The notes under the pieces: generated by a model
Told to the model about the DNA's origin: nothing
Database searches by the model: none
The model's input: the letters and a program-made list of their open reading frames with translations, nothing else
From: an uncultured Collinsella sp.
GTDB lineage: Bacteria > Actinomycetota > Coriobacteriia > Coriobacteriales > Coriobacteriaceae
Length of the DNA: 47,066 bases
Assembly (NCBI GenBank): GCA_934675795.1
Contig: CAKURW010000009.1
Span: 1 to 47,066, forward strand
Reading direction: 5' to 3'
Translations under genes and position numbers: made by a program
In this document: positions 32,176 through 40,628 of the stretch, in pieces
Layout of the letters: each line of letters starts with the position of its first letter
Position numbering within the stretch: the stretch's first letter is position 1

Positions 32176-32979
32176 ATGGCCCAAGCCACCAACCGCGCTT
32201 TTGCCGACGAACGCCGTACCGCCATTATGGAAATGCTCGATCATAATGCCTCGGTGCAGGTAGCAGAAATCGCCCAGACCTTTGGCGTGTCCTCCGTCAC
32301 CGCCCGCGCCGACCTGGACGCGCTCGCCGAAGCAGGCAAGCTGCGCCGCACACATGGTGGTGCCGTTTCGCTTCACAAGCGCCTGACCGTCTCCACGCAG
32401 GATCGCCGCATCAATGTCAACGTCGCCGCCAAGCAGGCCATCGCGCAAAGCGCCATCGAGCTCGTCAATGACGGCGACACGCTGCTCGTCGACTCGGGCA
32501 CCACGGCGCTCGAGTTCGTCCGGCTCCTCGACCAGCGCAACGGCATCACCGTCATCACGGCCGACATTACCATTGCCGATTACATCGACGAGAGCATGCC
32601 CTCGGTCGATGTCGTCATGCTGGGCGGGGCGTTGCGCAAAGGCCATCGTTATTTGTACGGACCGCTCACCATGCAGGCACTGCAGATGGTTCACGCCGAC
32701 CTCGCCATTATGTGCCCCGGTGCCTTTGTTCCAGGCTGTGGCTTTACCACCGACTTTCCGCAGATGGCCGAGACCAAAACCGCTATGATCACCGCTGCGC
32801 GTAAGAGCGTGGCGCTCATGGACGCGAGCAAGGTCAACGGACGCGGCATGTATCGCTTCGCCGAACTTACCGATGTCGACACCATCGTGATGGACCGCGA
32901 CCCCGATGGCTCCATCGCCACCTCAATCGCCGAGGCCACCGGCATCGACGCCCCAACCCTCATCATCGCCACCGCCTAA
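32176..32979 (+). CDS. DeoR-family transcriptional regulator
   Basis: The 267-residue protein starts with a DeoR winged helix (DERRTAIMEMLDHNASVQVAEIAQTFGVSSVTARADLDALAEAGKLRRTHGGAV). It continues with the DeoRC sugar-phosphate sensor domain, containing VDSGTTALEFVRLL, LGGALRKGHRYLYGP and FTTDFPQMAETKTAMI. Such proteins repress sugar catabolic operons and release DNA on binding a phosphorylated sugar; LacR of lactic acid bacteria, which senses tagatose-6-phosphate, is the closest functional parallel. The start at 32,176 follows ATGGAGC. The ATG at 32,119 has a poorer site. It diverges from the aldolase gene. Confidence 0.88.
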   Translation: MAQATNRAFADERRTAIMEMLDHNASVQVAEIAQTFGVSSVTARADLDALAEAGKLRRTHGGAVSLHKRLTVSTQDRRINVNVAAKQAIAQSAIELVNDGDTLLVDSGTTALEFVRLLDQRNGITVITADITIADYIDESMPSVDVVMLGGALRKGHRYLYGPLTMQALQMVHADLAIMCPGAFVPGCGFTTDFPQMAETKTAMITAARKSVALMDASKVNGRGMYRFAELTDVDTIVMDRDPDGSIATSIAEATGIDAPTLIIATA

Positions 32980-32987
32980 AACAACAA

Positions 32988-33020
32988 CCACCACAAAGGG
33001 GACAGGCACCTTTGTGGTGG
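32988..33020. terminator. CCACCACAA hairpin after the deoR-type gene
   Basis: CCACCACAAAGG pairs with CCTTTGTGGTGG around GGACAGGCA, followed by TTT. A near-identical inverted copy lies at 33,211-33,251. Confidence 0.75.
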
Positions 33021-33054
33021 TTTGAGCGGCACGGCGGTTCGCTCCGCCAGTTTG

Positions 33055-33190
33055 TCTCAATCTGTAACAACTAGGCCCTTAAAAGCCGGCTAACTGTTAC
33101 AGATTGAGATAATCCCGCTCGACCCCCGCCCTTAATCTAAACCTGTAACAGATAGAGTCGATTTAGCCGCCCAGATGTTACAGATCGAGA
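33055..33190. repeat. Two tandem TCTCAATCTGTAACA inverted repeats (locus 2)
   Basis: Unit 1 at 33,055-33,109 and unit 2 at 33,136-33,190 carry the same arms as at 21,262-21,398. Unit 2's left arm has drifted (TCTAAACCTGTAACA). Spacing between paired units (about 26 bases) is the same at both loci. Confidence 0.85.
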
Positions 33191-33210
33191 CAATCGGATC
33201 CCGAAATGGA

Positions 33211-33251
33211 AAAACCACCATAAAGGTGCCTGTCCCCTTTGTGGTGGTTTT
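33211..33251. terminator. CCACCA hairpin after the flavodiiron gene
   Basis: AAAACCACCATAAAGG pairs with CCTTTGTGGTGGTTTT. It lies 23 bases beyond the flavodiiron stop on the minus strand, with T- and A-tracts on either side. Confidence 0.75.
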
Positions 33252-33273
33252 GACGGTAGAAGCGAGCGCGTTG

Positions 33274-34434
33274 TTACTTGGACAGCTCGTCGGCGAGGGC
33301 TTCGATCTGGGCGCGCGATGCGTCGTTGAGCGAACCCAGGACGGTCACCTTGTTCTGCGTCAGGGTGATGTCCTTCATGCCCTCGAGCTCCTTGGTCATG
33401 ACCTTGGCAGCGGCGGGTGCCCAGGAACCGGCCTCAACGAGTGCCACCGTGCGGTTCTGGTAGGCATGCTCGGCGAGCGTGTGGATGAAGGTGCTCATGA
33501 ACGGGAAGATCTCGCCCTGGTAGGTGATGGAAGCGAGCACCAGGCGGTCATAGCGGAACGCATCCTCAACGGCCTCGGCCATATCGTCGCGAGCCAGGTC
33601 AAAGACGGAGACCTTCTGGCCGCGAGCCTCGAGTGCCGCGACGAGCTCCTCGACGGCAGCCTTCAGGTGACCGTAGACGCTCGCGTAGGCAATGGTGATG
33701 CCCTCGTCCTCGGGCTGGTAGCTCGACCAGGTGTTGTAAGTGTCGAGGTAGTAGCCCAGGTTCTCGGTCAGCACGGGGCCGTGGAGCGGGCAGATGATCT
33801 GGATATCCAGGTCGGCAGCCTTCTTGAGCACGGCTTGCACGAACTTGCCGAACTTGCCGACGATACCAAAGTAGTAACGACGTGCCTCGCAGGCCCAGCC
33901 CTCCGGGTCCTCGATGTCGTTGGCACCGAACTTGCCAAAGCCGTCAGCGCTAAAGAGCACCTTGTCGGTGGCCTCATAGGAGAACAGCACCTCGGGCCAG
34001 TGCACGTTGGGGGCGCCGACGAAGGTCAGGCTGTGACCGCCCAGATCGAGCACGTCGCCCTCTTTGACGACCATCTTGCGCTCGGGGTAATCGGTGCCAA
34101 AGTAGTTGACCATCATGCGGAAGGCGCCCATGCTGGCCACGATCTGAGCCTGGGGATAGCGCTCCATAAAGGTGGCGATGCCAGCGGAGTGATCAGGCTC
34201 CATGTGGTGAACGACCAGGTAATCAGGCGTGCGACCGTCGAGCACGGCCTCGATGTTGCCGAGCCACTCGTCAACAAAACCGCCGTCGACCGAATCGGCG
34301 ACAGCAATCTTCTCGCCCAAGATAACGTAGCTGTTGTATACCATACCGTTCTCGGACACGTCGTACTGGCCCTCGAACAGGTCGATGTCGTGATCGTCGA
34401 CGCCAACGTAGCGGATATCCTTGGTGATCTCCAT
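33274..34434 (-). CDS. Flavodiiron protein (FprA-type oxygen/NO reductase)
   Basis: The 386-residue protein reduces O2 to water or NO to N2O in anaerobes. Its N-terminal half is a metallo-beta-lactamase-like diiron domain with ligands in HHMEPDHSAG (about 80), NVHWPEVLFSYEATDKVLFSAD and CPLHGPVL. The C-terminal part is a flavodoxin domain with IAYASVYGHLKAAVEEL for FMN phosphate binding. No rubredoxin or flavin reductase domain is fused, so electrons must come from a separate partner. The start at 34,434 follows AGGAGG. It is monocistronic, between repeat clusters and a LacI gene. Confidence 0.92.
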   Translation of the reverse strand: MEITKDIRYVGVDDHDIDLFEGQYDVSENGMVYNSYVILGEKIAVADSVDGGFVDEWLGNIEAVLDGRTPDYLVVHHMEPDHSAGIATFMERYPQAQIVASMGAFRMMVNYFGTDYPERKMVVKEGDVLDLGGHSLTFVGAPNVHWPEVLFSYEATDKVLFSADGFGKFGANDIEDPEGWACEARRYYFGIVGKFGKFVQAVLKKAADLDIQIICPLHGPVLTENLGYYLDTYNTWSSYQPEDEGITIAYASVYGHLKAAVEELVAALEARGQKVSVFDLARDDMAEAVEDAFRYDRLVLASITYQGEIFPFMSTFIHTLAEHAYQNRTVALVEAGSWAPAAAKVMTKELEGMKDITLTQNKVTVLGSLNDASRAQIEALADELSK

Positions 34435-34563
34435 CAGGCAAAGCCTCCTAGATAGACAAAAGAACCCGTCTATCATAGCACTCGGCTGCATCCCAACAGC
34501 CATCTGCCGGCATCCTTACCGTTTGTTATCCAAACGCAATAACGCACCGTTGACCTGCGCAAA

Positions 34564-35595
34564 CTACGCGCGCGGTGCCGCCGTGCTATGTCGAACGATG
34601 AGCTGGCCGGGGATACGGATCGCAACGGGTTTGCCCGGCGTCCCCTCCTTGGGAACCGCATGCTCAAACACCTCGCGTCCGCGCTGATGTAGATCGAACC
34701 GGACGGTCGTGAGTTCGTTGTGCGCGACAAAATCGTCGAGCGAATCGTCGACACCCACCACGCTCACGTCTTCGGGCACGCGCAGGCCGCTATCGCGCAG
34801 CGCGGCGATGGCGCCATTTGCCATCTGGTCGTTTGCCGCATAGATCGCCGTCATGGTGCGGTCGTGCTCGGCCAGATACCTGCCGGCCTCGTAGCCGCTG
34901 TTGGCAGACCAGTCGCCCTCGAGCGGCTCCACCGGCTCGATATGCCTGCGCTCGAGCGCGTCTTGCCAGCCGGCGCGGCGGAACTGCTCGTCCACCGAGA
35001 AGGACGGGCCGCCAATATAGCGAATCTGCTCGTGGCCGAGCTCAAACAGGTGATCCATAAGCAGCAGCGAGCAGCCGTAATGGTCGGAATCGACCGTGGT
35101 CACGCGCGGATGCGCATACATGGTGACGATAACCGTGCCGATCCCCGGTAGCGGATCAAACGCCTCAAAGTCGGGCGCCATGCGGCTCATGCCGATGATG
35201 ATGCCATCGACCGGCAGGGCCGCCATGCGACGCGTGGCCTCGGCAAGCGAAAACTCCTCGGTCTTGGACATCTCGACCAGCGTAATGGCGCAGCTATGCT
35301 CGCGAGCGGCGCTGGCGATGCCGTCAATCATCGTCAGGTTCCCAAACTTGGTGACATCGTTGACGCATAAGCCAACCGAATGGTAGCGACCGTCGCGCAA
35401 CGAACGGCCGGCATAGCTCGGGCGAAAGCCAAGCTCCTGCATGGCAGCCTGCACACGCTGGCGCGTCTGCTCGTTCACATTGGGCAGGCCGTTGGCGACG
35501 CGCGAGACCGTCTGCTGCGAAACGCCAGCAGCGCGGGCGACGTCGGCCATGGAAACCGGACGCGAGCCGGTATCGTTGGAGGGGCGCCTTGCCAC
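34564..35595 (-). CDS. LacI-family transcriptional regulator (likely gal regulator)
   Basis: The 343-residue repressor has the LacI helix-turn-helix SMADVARAAGVSQQTVSRVANGLPNVNEQTRQRV near the N-terminus. A periplasmic-binding-protein-like sugar sensor follows (VGLCVNDVTKFGNLTMIDGI, AIYAANDQMANGAIAAL, VSVVGVDDSLDDFV). A GTG start at 35,595 follows GAAGGTGATCTT. It diverges from galK-galT. Three copies of a GTTAACGTACTC motif in the shared promoter region are probable operators, so it likely represses gal genes and itself. The inducer is unknown. Confidence 0.9.
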   Translation of the reverse strand: MARRPSNDTGSRPVSMADVARAAGVSQQTVSRVANGLPNVNEQTRQRVQAAMQELGFRPSYAGRSLRDGRYHSVGLCVNDVTKFGNLTMIDGIASAAREHSCAITLVEMSKTEEFSLAEATRRMAALPVDGIIIGMSRMAPDFEAFDPLPGIGTVIVTMYAHPRVTTVDSDHYGCSLLLMDHLFELGHEQIRYIGGPSFSVDEQFRRAGWQDALERRHIEPVEPLEGDWSANSGYEAGRYLAEHDRTMTAIYAANDQMANGAIAALRDSGLRVPEDVSVVGVDDSLDDFVAHNELTTVRFDLHQRGREVFEHAVPKEGTPGKPVAIRIPGQLIVRHSTAAPRA

Positions 35596-35689
35596 AAGAT
35601 CACCTTCACCCTTGCGAGATCAAAATAGCGTGCATGCCGGCCCCGTGCAGGAATTGAGCCCGCGCGGAGGGCCGCAATCGCCGGACGCA

Positions 35690-35706
35690 TGTTAACGTAC
35701 TCTACT
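35690..35706 (+). promoter_or_regulatory. Candidate LacI operator O1 (TGTTAACGTACTCTACT)
   Basis: First of three sites with the core GTTAACGTACTC, nearest the lacI-type gene, in the divergent lacI-galK promoter region. Confidence 0.6.
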
Positions 35707-35809
35707 TTTTCTAGCTGCAGCTCTTCTGCTCTATAAGTCCATACGGCACTACCGTTCACGGCCGAATTTCGACCGATTACCAGATTCTCAAAAAGTGATA
35801 AGCGTTGTG

Positions 35810-35826
35810 TTATGAGTACGTTAACA
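35810..35826 (-). promoter_or_regulatory. Candidate LacI operator O2 (TTATGAGTACGTTAACA)
   Basis: An exact reverse complement of the 17-base site at 35,877-35,893, about 110 bases before galK. Confidence 0.65.
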
Positions 35827-35876
35827 TAGCCCTTAACGTGCAGCATTGTGGATGCTGAGTTCGTGCCGCTTCAAAT

Positions 35877-35893
35877 TGTTAACGTACTCATAA
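35877..35893 (+). promoter_or_regulatory. Candidate LacI operator O3 (TGTTAACGTACTCATAA)
   Basis: Identical in inverted orientation to O2, with centres 67 bases apart, and about 40 bases before the galK start. The spacing would allow looping by a LacI tetramer. Confidence 0.65.
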
Positions 35894-35934
35894 CGATGCA
35901 AAAATCGTCCGTACGCGCCAAGGAAAGGACCCCC

Positions 35935-37140
35935 ATGACCACCCCCGACGAAAAGACGCTCGCCACGCTCACCAAGCTGTTTGAGGAGGAGTTTGGCCCC
36001 ATCGGCGACCGCCAGGTGTTCTACGTGCACGCGCCCGGCCGCTCCGAGATCAGCGGCAACCACACCGACCACGAGGGCGGCCACGTTATCGCCGGCTCGC
36101 TCGATGTCGCCGTCGACGGCATTGCCGTGGCGACCGATACCAACAAGGTCCGCGTTGCCGACGAGGGCTACCCCAGCTTTGAGATTACGCTCGACACGCT
36201 GGATGTTCAGGAGTCTGAGAAGGGCACGTCCGCGAGCCTCGTCCGCGGCATGGCCCACGAGGTCGCAACTCTGGGCGTTGAGCCCCACGGCTTCGACTTT
36301 GCCTTCACCTGCTCCGTCCCCTCGGGCGGTGGCCTTTCCAGCTCCGCTGCCGTCGAGGCCGCATACGGTCGCGCCATGGAGACGCTCTGGGGCGCACCCG
36401 CCATTGAGCCCGTCGCGCTCGCGCAGATGAGCCAGCGCACCGAGAACAACTACTACGGCAAGCCCTGCGGCCTGATGGATCAGGCCGCCGTGTGCCTGGG
36501 CGGCCTTGCCTACATGGACTTTGAGGACCAGGCTCAGCCTAAAACTCAGAAGCTCGAGCTCAACTTTGAGGATCACGGCTATGCGCTCGTGCTCGTTAAG
36601 GTCGGTGCCGACCACGTGGCCGCCACCGACGACTACGCCGCCGTTCCGCGCGAGATGCAGGACGTTGCCGCCGAGTTTGGCAAGGCACGCCTGTGCGAGG
36701 TCGACGTTGCCGATTTTGACGCCAAGCTCCCCGAGCTGCGCGCCAAGCTGGGCGACCGCGCCTGCCTGCGCGCCGTTCACTACTGGTACGAGAACGGCCT
36801 GGTCGACAAGCGCTGGGCTGCTCTGAACGCCGGCGACATCGATCAGTTCCTGGTCCTGACGCGCGAGTCCGGCGCCAGCTCTGCCATGTACCTACAGAAT
36901 GTCGTTGCCAAGCTGGGCTCCGAGCAGCCCTCGATGTATGCCCTGGCACTGGCCGAGCACGTGCTCGACGGCCGTGGCGCCGTCCGTATCCACGGTGGCG
37001 GCTTTGGTGGCACCATCCAGGCCTTCGTGCCGCTCGACCTGGTCGACACCTTTATCACCAAGATGAACGGCTGGCTAGGCGAGGGCTCTGCCCGCCACTA
37101 CGCAATTTCTGACAAGGGGGCTTACGCGGCATGGCTGTAA
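35935..37140 (+). CDS. galK: Galactokinase
   Basis: The 401-residue GHMP-family kinase phosphorylates galactose at C1 with ATP in the Leloir pathway. It shows the galactokinase signature in the variant form PGRSEISGNHTDHEGG (about 34-49), as in clostridial-type enzymes rather than GRVNLIGEHTDY. The GHMP ATP motif VPSGGGLSSSAAVE (about 137) and the C-terminal HGGGFGGTIQAF are present. The start follows AAGGAAAGGA. The stop overlaps the galT start by 10 bases, so they form one operon, with three LacI-type operators upstream. Confidence 0.94.
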   Translation: MTTPDEKTLATLTKLFEEEFGPIGDRQVFYVHAPGRSEISGNHTDHEGGHVIAGSLDVAVDGIAVATDTNKVRVADEGYPSFEITLDTLDVQESEKGTSASLVRGMAHEVATLGVEPHGFDFAFTCSVPSGGGLSSSAAVEAAYGRAMETLWGAPAIEPVALAQMSQRTENNYYGKPCGLMDQAAVCLGGLAYMDFEDQAQPKTQKLELNFEDHGYALVLVKVGADHVAATDDYAAVPREMQDVAAEFGKARLCEVDVADFDAKLPELRAKLGDRACLRAVHYWYENGLVDKRWAALNAGDIDQFLVLTRESGASSAMYLQNVVAKLGSEQPSMYALALAEHVLDGRGAVRIHGGGFGGTIQAFVPLDLVDTFITKMNGWLGEGSARHYAISDKGAYAAWL

Positions 37141-38759
37141 TGACTGACGTGCGCGAGGCCGCACAGGGCCTCATCGAATATGCCATCCACCGATCGATGA
37201 TCGGCCAGGACGATCGCATCTGGGCGTATAACACCATTCTCGAGTGCATCGGTGCTACGGGGCCGGCGCTCGACATGGCCTGGGCGCTCCAGGTCGAGAA
37301 ACTCTCGCTCTTGCACCCCGACACCCTGCCCAACTTTGACCTTGAAGGCACACTTGCCGCGCTTTCCGAGGCCGCCGTTACCAACGGTGCTGCCGAGGAT
37401 ACGGCATCGGGCCGCGATCGCATCGCCATGCGCATCATGGGTGTGCTGATGCCGAGGCCTTCGGTTGTAAACGAGGAATTCAACGGCCGCATTGGTGTCA
37501 ACGAGCCCCGCGCCGCAACCGACTGGTTCTACGGTCTATGCTGCGACGCCGGCTACGTGCGCCGCGCCGCCATCGCGCGCAATATCAAATGGAGCACCCC
37601 CACCAACTGGGGCGACCTGGAGATCACCATCAACCTGTCCAAGCCTGAGAAGGACCCGCGCGATATTGCCGCGGCCGGTGCCGCCAAAAACACGAGCGAG
37701 AAGTATCCCGCCTGTCAGCTGTGCATCGAGAACGAGGGCTACCCTGGACGCTCCGCCGCAGCCGACGGCGGTGCCCATCCCGCCCGTCAGAACCTGCGAG
37801 TTATCCCTATCCAGCTCGACGGCGAGCGCTGGGGCTTCCAATACAGCCCGTACGCGTACTTTAACGAGCACTGCATTGCCATGAGCTCCGAGCATCGTCC
37901 GATGCACGTCGACCGCAAGGGGCTGACCTGCCTGCTCGACTTTGTCGACCTGTTCCCGCACTACTTTATTGGCTCCAACGCCGACCTGCCCATCGTAGGC
38001 GGCTCGATTCTGTCGCACGACCACTTCCAGGGCGGCGCGCACGAGTTCCCAATGATGCATGCCACCGAGGTCTCGCAGTTTAGCGTGCCTGGCTTTGACC
38101 AAGTCAGCGGTACCGTGTTGCAGTGGCCGCTTTCGGTGCTGCGACTGCGCTCGCACGACCGCGCCCAGCTGCTCGACGCCGCCGAGAAGATCATCCTCGC
38201 TTGGCGCGAGTGGACCGATGAGTCGGTGGGCGTCATCGCGCACACAGCCGACGGCGTAGCGCACAACACCGTGACGCCCGTCATCCGCCGCGTCGACTCC
38301 CGCGGCAACGCCGGCGGCGAGATCTACGAGGCCTACCTGGCGCTTCGCTGCAACATCACGACCGGCGAGCATCCGCTGGGCGTTTTCCACCCGCATGCCG
38401 AGTACCACCATATTAAGAAGGAGAACATCGGCCTGATCGAGGTCATGGGCCTGGCCATTCTTCCGCCGCGCCTGGTTCCCGAGCTCGGCGCTGTCCGCGA
38501 GCACTTGCTAGCGGCCAAGGCCGATGCCAGCTACGACCTTGCCGGTGCGCTCGAGGGCGATGATCTATGCCGTAGCCACGCCGCATGGGCCGAGGACGTC
38601 TTTACCCGCCGCGCCGACGAGCTTACGGCCGAAAACGCCATCGACATCCTGCACGAGGAGGTCGGCGTGGTGTTTGGCCACGTGCTCGACAACGCCGGCG
38701 TCTTTAAGTGGGACGAAGCCGGCCGCGCCGCCCAGCAGCGCTTTATCGACTCGCTGTAG
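37131..38759 (+). CDS. galT: UDP-glucose-hexose-1-phosphate uridylyltransferase (class II GalT)
   Basis: The 542-residue enzyme exchanges UMP between UDP-glucose and galactose-1-phosphate. Its length and blocks (PRPSVVNEEF, DWFYGLCCDAGYVRR, ACQLCIENEGYPGR, EHCIAMSSEHRPMHV, GSNADLPIVGGSILSHDHFQGG, EYHHIKKENIGLIEVMGLAILPPRL) identify the class II family of Gram-positive bacteria rather than the shorter E. coli type. It is translationally coupled to galK. No galE lies in the window, so the epimerase must be elsewhere. Confidence 0.94.
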   Translation: MAVMTDVREAAQGLIEYAIHRSMIGQDDRIWAYNTILECIGATGPALDMAWALQVEKLSLLHPDTLPNFDLEGTLAALSEAAVTNGAAEDTASGRDRIAMRIMGVLMPRPSVVNEEFNGRIGVNEPRAATDWFYGLCCDAGYVRRAAIARNIKWSTPTNWGDLEITINLSKPEKDPRDIAAAGAAKNTSEKYPACQLCIENEGYPGRSAAADGGAHPARQNLRVIPIQLDGERWGFQYSPYAYFNEHCIAMSSEHRPMHVDRKGLTCLLDFVDLFPHYFIGSNADLPIVGGSILSHDHFQGGAHEFPMMHATEVSQFSVPGFDQVSGTVLQWPLSVLRLRSHDRAQLLDAAEKIILAWREWTDESVGVIAHTADGVAHNTVTPVIRRVDSRGNAGGEIYEAYLALRCNITTGEHPLGVFHPHAEYHHIKKENIGLIEVMGLAILPPRLVPELGAVREHLLAAKADASYDLAGALEGDDLCRSHAAWAEDVFTRRADELTAENAIDILHEEVGVVFGHVLDNAGVFKWDEAGRAAQQRFIDSL

Positions 38760-38813
38760 AGCACAGACCCGGACGCTCAACGGCAGCCCCCACGACATAG
38801 CCACCTACACGAC

Positions 38814-38854
38814 AACGGCGCCCGCCGGCAACATCGCCGGCGGGCGCCGTTTTC
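38814..38854 (+). terminator. Rho-independent terminator of the gal operon
   Basis: AACGGCGCCCGCCGGC pairs perfectly with GCCGGCGGGCGCCGTT around AACATC and is followed by TT. Confidence 0.9.
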
Positions 38855-38885
38855 TGATGCAAGGGTAGCTAATTTGCACCAAAAC

Positions 38886-38938
38886 AAGGAGTGTTCCAAA
38901 CTGCCGGCAGAGAAGGAGCGCCCCAGGTGCCGACCTAA
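38886..38938 (-). repeat. Left GGGAC-CTCCTT direct repeat flanking ATPase copy 2
   Basis: AAGGAGTGTTCCAAACTGCC, then GGCAGAGAAGGAGCGCCCC. It matches 40,395-40,440 in the same orientation, with CTGCCGGCAG at its centre. It also resembles 1,700-1,757. Confidence 0.65.
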
Positions 38939-38940
38939 AC

Positions 38941-39030
38941 CCCACATTATTCGATGGAAAAACGTGGTTACCTCCCACATTATTCGATGGAAAAACGTGG
39001 TTTACTCCCACATTTTTCGATGGAAAGACC
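38941..39030 (+). promoter_or_regulatory. Three tandem 33-bp repeats before ATPase copy 2
   Basis: The unit CCCACATTATTCGATGG-AAAAACGTGG plus seven bases occurs at 38,941 and 38,974 almost unchanged, and as a shortened form at 39,007. Each unit is an imperfect palindrome bounded by CCAC and GTGG. They end just before a likely -10 box (TATACT, about 39,041) of the ATPase gene, so repressor or autoregulator sites are plausible. Confidence 0.65.
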
Positions 39031-39069
39031 AAGACGGTCTTATACTAACCATGATCGTTAGGGGGCAGT

Positions 39070-40371
39070 ATGCAGCGACAGCTAATGGACGAACTCATCG
39101 CTTGGAAATCTAGGTCAAACCGCAAGCCCCTCCTGCTTAAGGGGGCCCGCCAGACGGGAAAAACCTGGCTTCTCAACGAATTCGCAGGCCAGCAGTATCA
39201 AAACGTCATCCGTTTTGACTTTATGCTCGAACCGGGCGCACGTTCGCTGTTCGACGGAAGCCTTGACCCCAAACGCATCATCTCCCAGATAGAGCTCCTG
39301 CGCGGCCAGACCATAACGCCGACAGACACGCTCATCATCTTCGACGAAATCCAAGAGGCACCGCGTGGCATCACCTCGCTCAAATACTTCAACGAGCTGG
39401 CGCCGGAATACCATATCATGGCAGCCGGCTCCTATATGGGGCTCGCGCTCCGACGCGAAAACGAGTCGTTCCCCGTCGGCAAGATCGACCAGCTTACCAT
39501 GCGCCCCATGGGGTTTGTCGAGTTCGTTCGTGCCGTCGATGGCGATCCGCTCGCAGATGCCATCCTTGCCGCAGACATGGACCTGCTGGCGAACGTTTCC
39601 GAAAAGCTCGAGCGCCTGCTCAAGGAATACCTCGTTGTCGGTGGCATGCCAGAAGTTGTCTCCGCTTTCGCCGCCTCCCACGATTTCATCGAGGCCCGCA
39701 GGCTTCAGCAGCAAATCATCGAAGCTTACGAATCCGATTTTGGCAAGCATGCGCCAGCCCGCATCGTCGAGCGCATGAGGCTGGTTTGGAAATCCCTTCC
39801 CGGCCAGCTCGCAAAGGAAAACAAGAAGTTCGTCTACGGCGCGCTTCGTCCCGGGGCGCGCGCACGCGATTTTGAGGAAAGCCTCCAGTGGCTCATGGAC
39901 TATGGAATCGTTCATAAGGTACCACGTGTTTCCGCCCTAAGAGCACCGCTCACAAGCTACGAGGATCTCTCGGGCTTCAAGCTGTTCTGCATCGACACCG
40001 GCATCCTCGGAGCACTCTCCGGCCTCTCGCCAGCCATTGTTCTGAACGGGCCCGCTGTTTTTACGGAGTTCAAAGGCTCGCTGACCGAGCAATACGTCGC
40101 ACAGGAGCTTTTGCTCCAAGGCAAAACTCCCGCGTATTGGTCATCCTCCTCCGGCAATGCAGAGACTGACTTTGCCATCGACCATGCGGGGACCGTGCTT
40201 CCGCTCGAGGTCAAGGCGGCAGAGAACCTCAAAGCAAAGAGCCTGAGGATTGCCTGCGAGAAGTTCAAGCTCGAGCGCTGCGTGAGAACATCGTTAGCGG
40301 CATATAGAGACGAGGGCACGCTCGTCAACATTCCGCTCTGGGAGATTGGGCAAATCGACAAGCTGGCATAG
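39070..40371 (+). CDS. AAA ATPase with DUF4143 domain (copy 2)
   Basis: The 433-residue protein has a P-loop domain (Walker A LLLKGARQTGKTWLL; Walker B TLIIFDEIQEAPRGI; AAGSYMG). A middle region follows (RPMGFVEFVRAVDGD, YLVVGGMPEVVSAF), then a DUF4143 half ending in a PD-(D/E)XK-like stretch NAETDFAIDHAGTVLPLEVKA. The same overall plan as the ATPase at 7,549, but different in sequence. Its function is not established for the family. The start follows GGGGG with a -10 box upstream. It is bracketed by two direct repeats and may be a mobile single-gene cassette. Confidence 0.88.
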   Translation: MQRQLMDELIAWKSRSNRKPLLLKGARQTGKTWLLNEFAGQQYQNVIRFDFMLEPGARSLFDGSLDPKRIISQIELLRGQTITPTDTLIIFDEIQEAPRGITSLKYFNELAPEYHIMAAGSYMGLALRRENESFPVGKIDQLTMRPMGFVEFVRAVDGDPLADAILAADMDLLANVSEKLERLLKEYLVVGGMPEVVSAFAASHDFIEARRLQQQIIEAYESDFGKHAPARIVERMRLVWKSLPGQLAKENKKFVYGALRPGARARDFEESLQWLMDYGIVHKVPRVSALRAPLTSYEDLSGFKLFCIDTGILGALSGLSPAIVLNGPAVFTEFKGSLTEQYVAQELLLQGKTPAYWSSSSGNAETDFAIDHAGTVLPLEVKAAENLKAKSLRIACEKFKLERCVRTSLAAYRDEGTLVNIPLWEIGQIDKLA

Positions 40372-40394
40372 GCGCTGTGGAGGGGGTGCCCCGT

Positions 40395-40440
40395 AAGGAG
40401 TGTCCCAAACTGCCGGCAGAAAAGGAACGTCCCTATCTGC
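40395..40440 (-). repeat. Right GGGAC-CTCCTT direct repeat flanking ATPase copy 2
   Basis: AAGGAGTGTCCCAAACTGCC, then GGCAGAAAAGGAACGTCCCT. It starts 24 bases after the ATPase stop and matches 38,886-38,938 in the same orientation. Confidence 0.65.
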
Positions 40441-40487
40441 CGCATTCCCGAAGCAAGGCAACGCCGATGTCTTGGAAACGACAGCGA

Positions 40488-40627
40488 GCGGGCCGCATTT
40501 GAGACAAGGTGACGTGAAACGAAAGGGCGCTGACCTTCTGGTCGCGCCCTTGAAGTTGAACGTCAGATTGTCCAAATGCGGCCCGCGCAGCGTCGAGCCG
40601 TTACGCGGTTTGGTAAAACCGCGTAAC
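40488..40627. ncRNA. Nested hairpin element, family A copy 2
   Basis: Outer arms GCGGGCCGCATTTG (40,488-40,501) and CAAATGCGGCCCGC (40,573-40,586), an ACAA/TTGT plus GACG/CGTC inner stem, and the tip GGGCGC-T-GACC-TTCT-GGTC-GCGCCC. A second hairpin GTTACGCGGTTT/AAACCGCGTAAC (40,600-40,627) ends just before the lacC stop codon. Compared with 1,522-1,663 the loop words match and the stem bases differ in compensating pairs. It is sense to the ATPase and antisense to lacC in its purine-rich orientation. Confidence 0.6.
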
Positions 40628-40628
40628 C

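Noticed and set aside
38941..39030. CRISPR-like array
   Set aside because: The 33-bp units are directly adjacent with no variable spacers, only three units exist and no cas gene is present.
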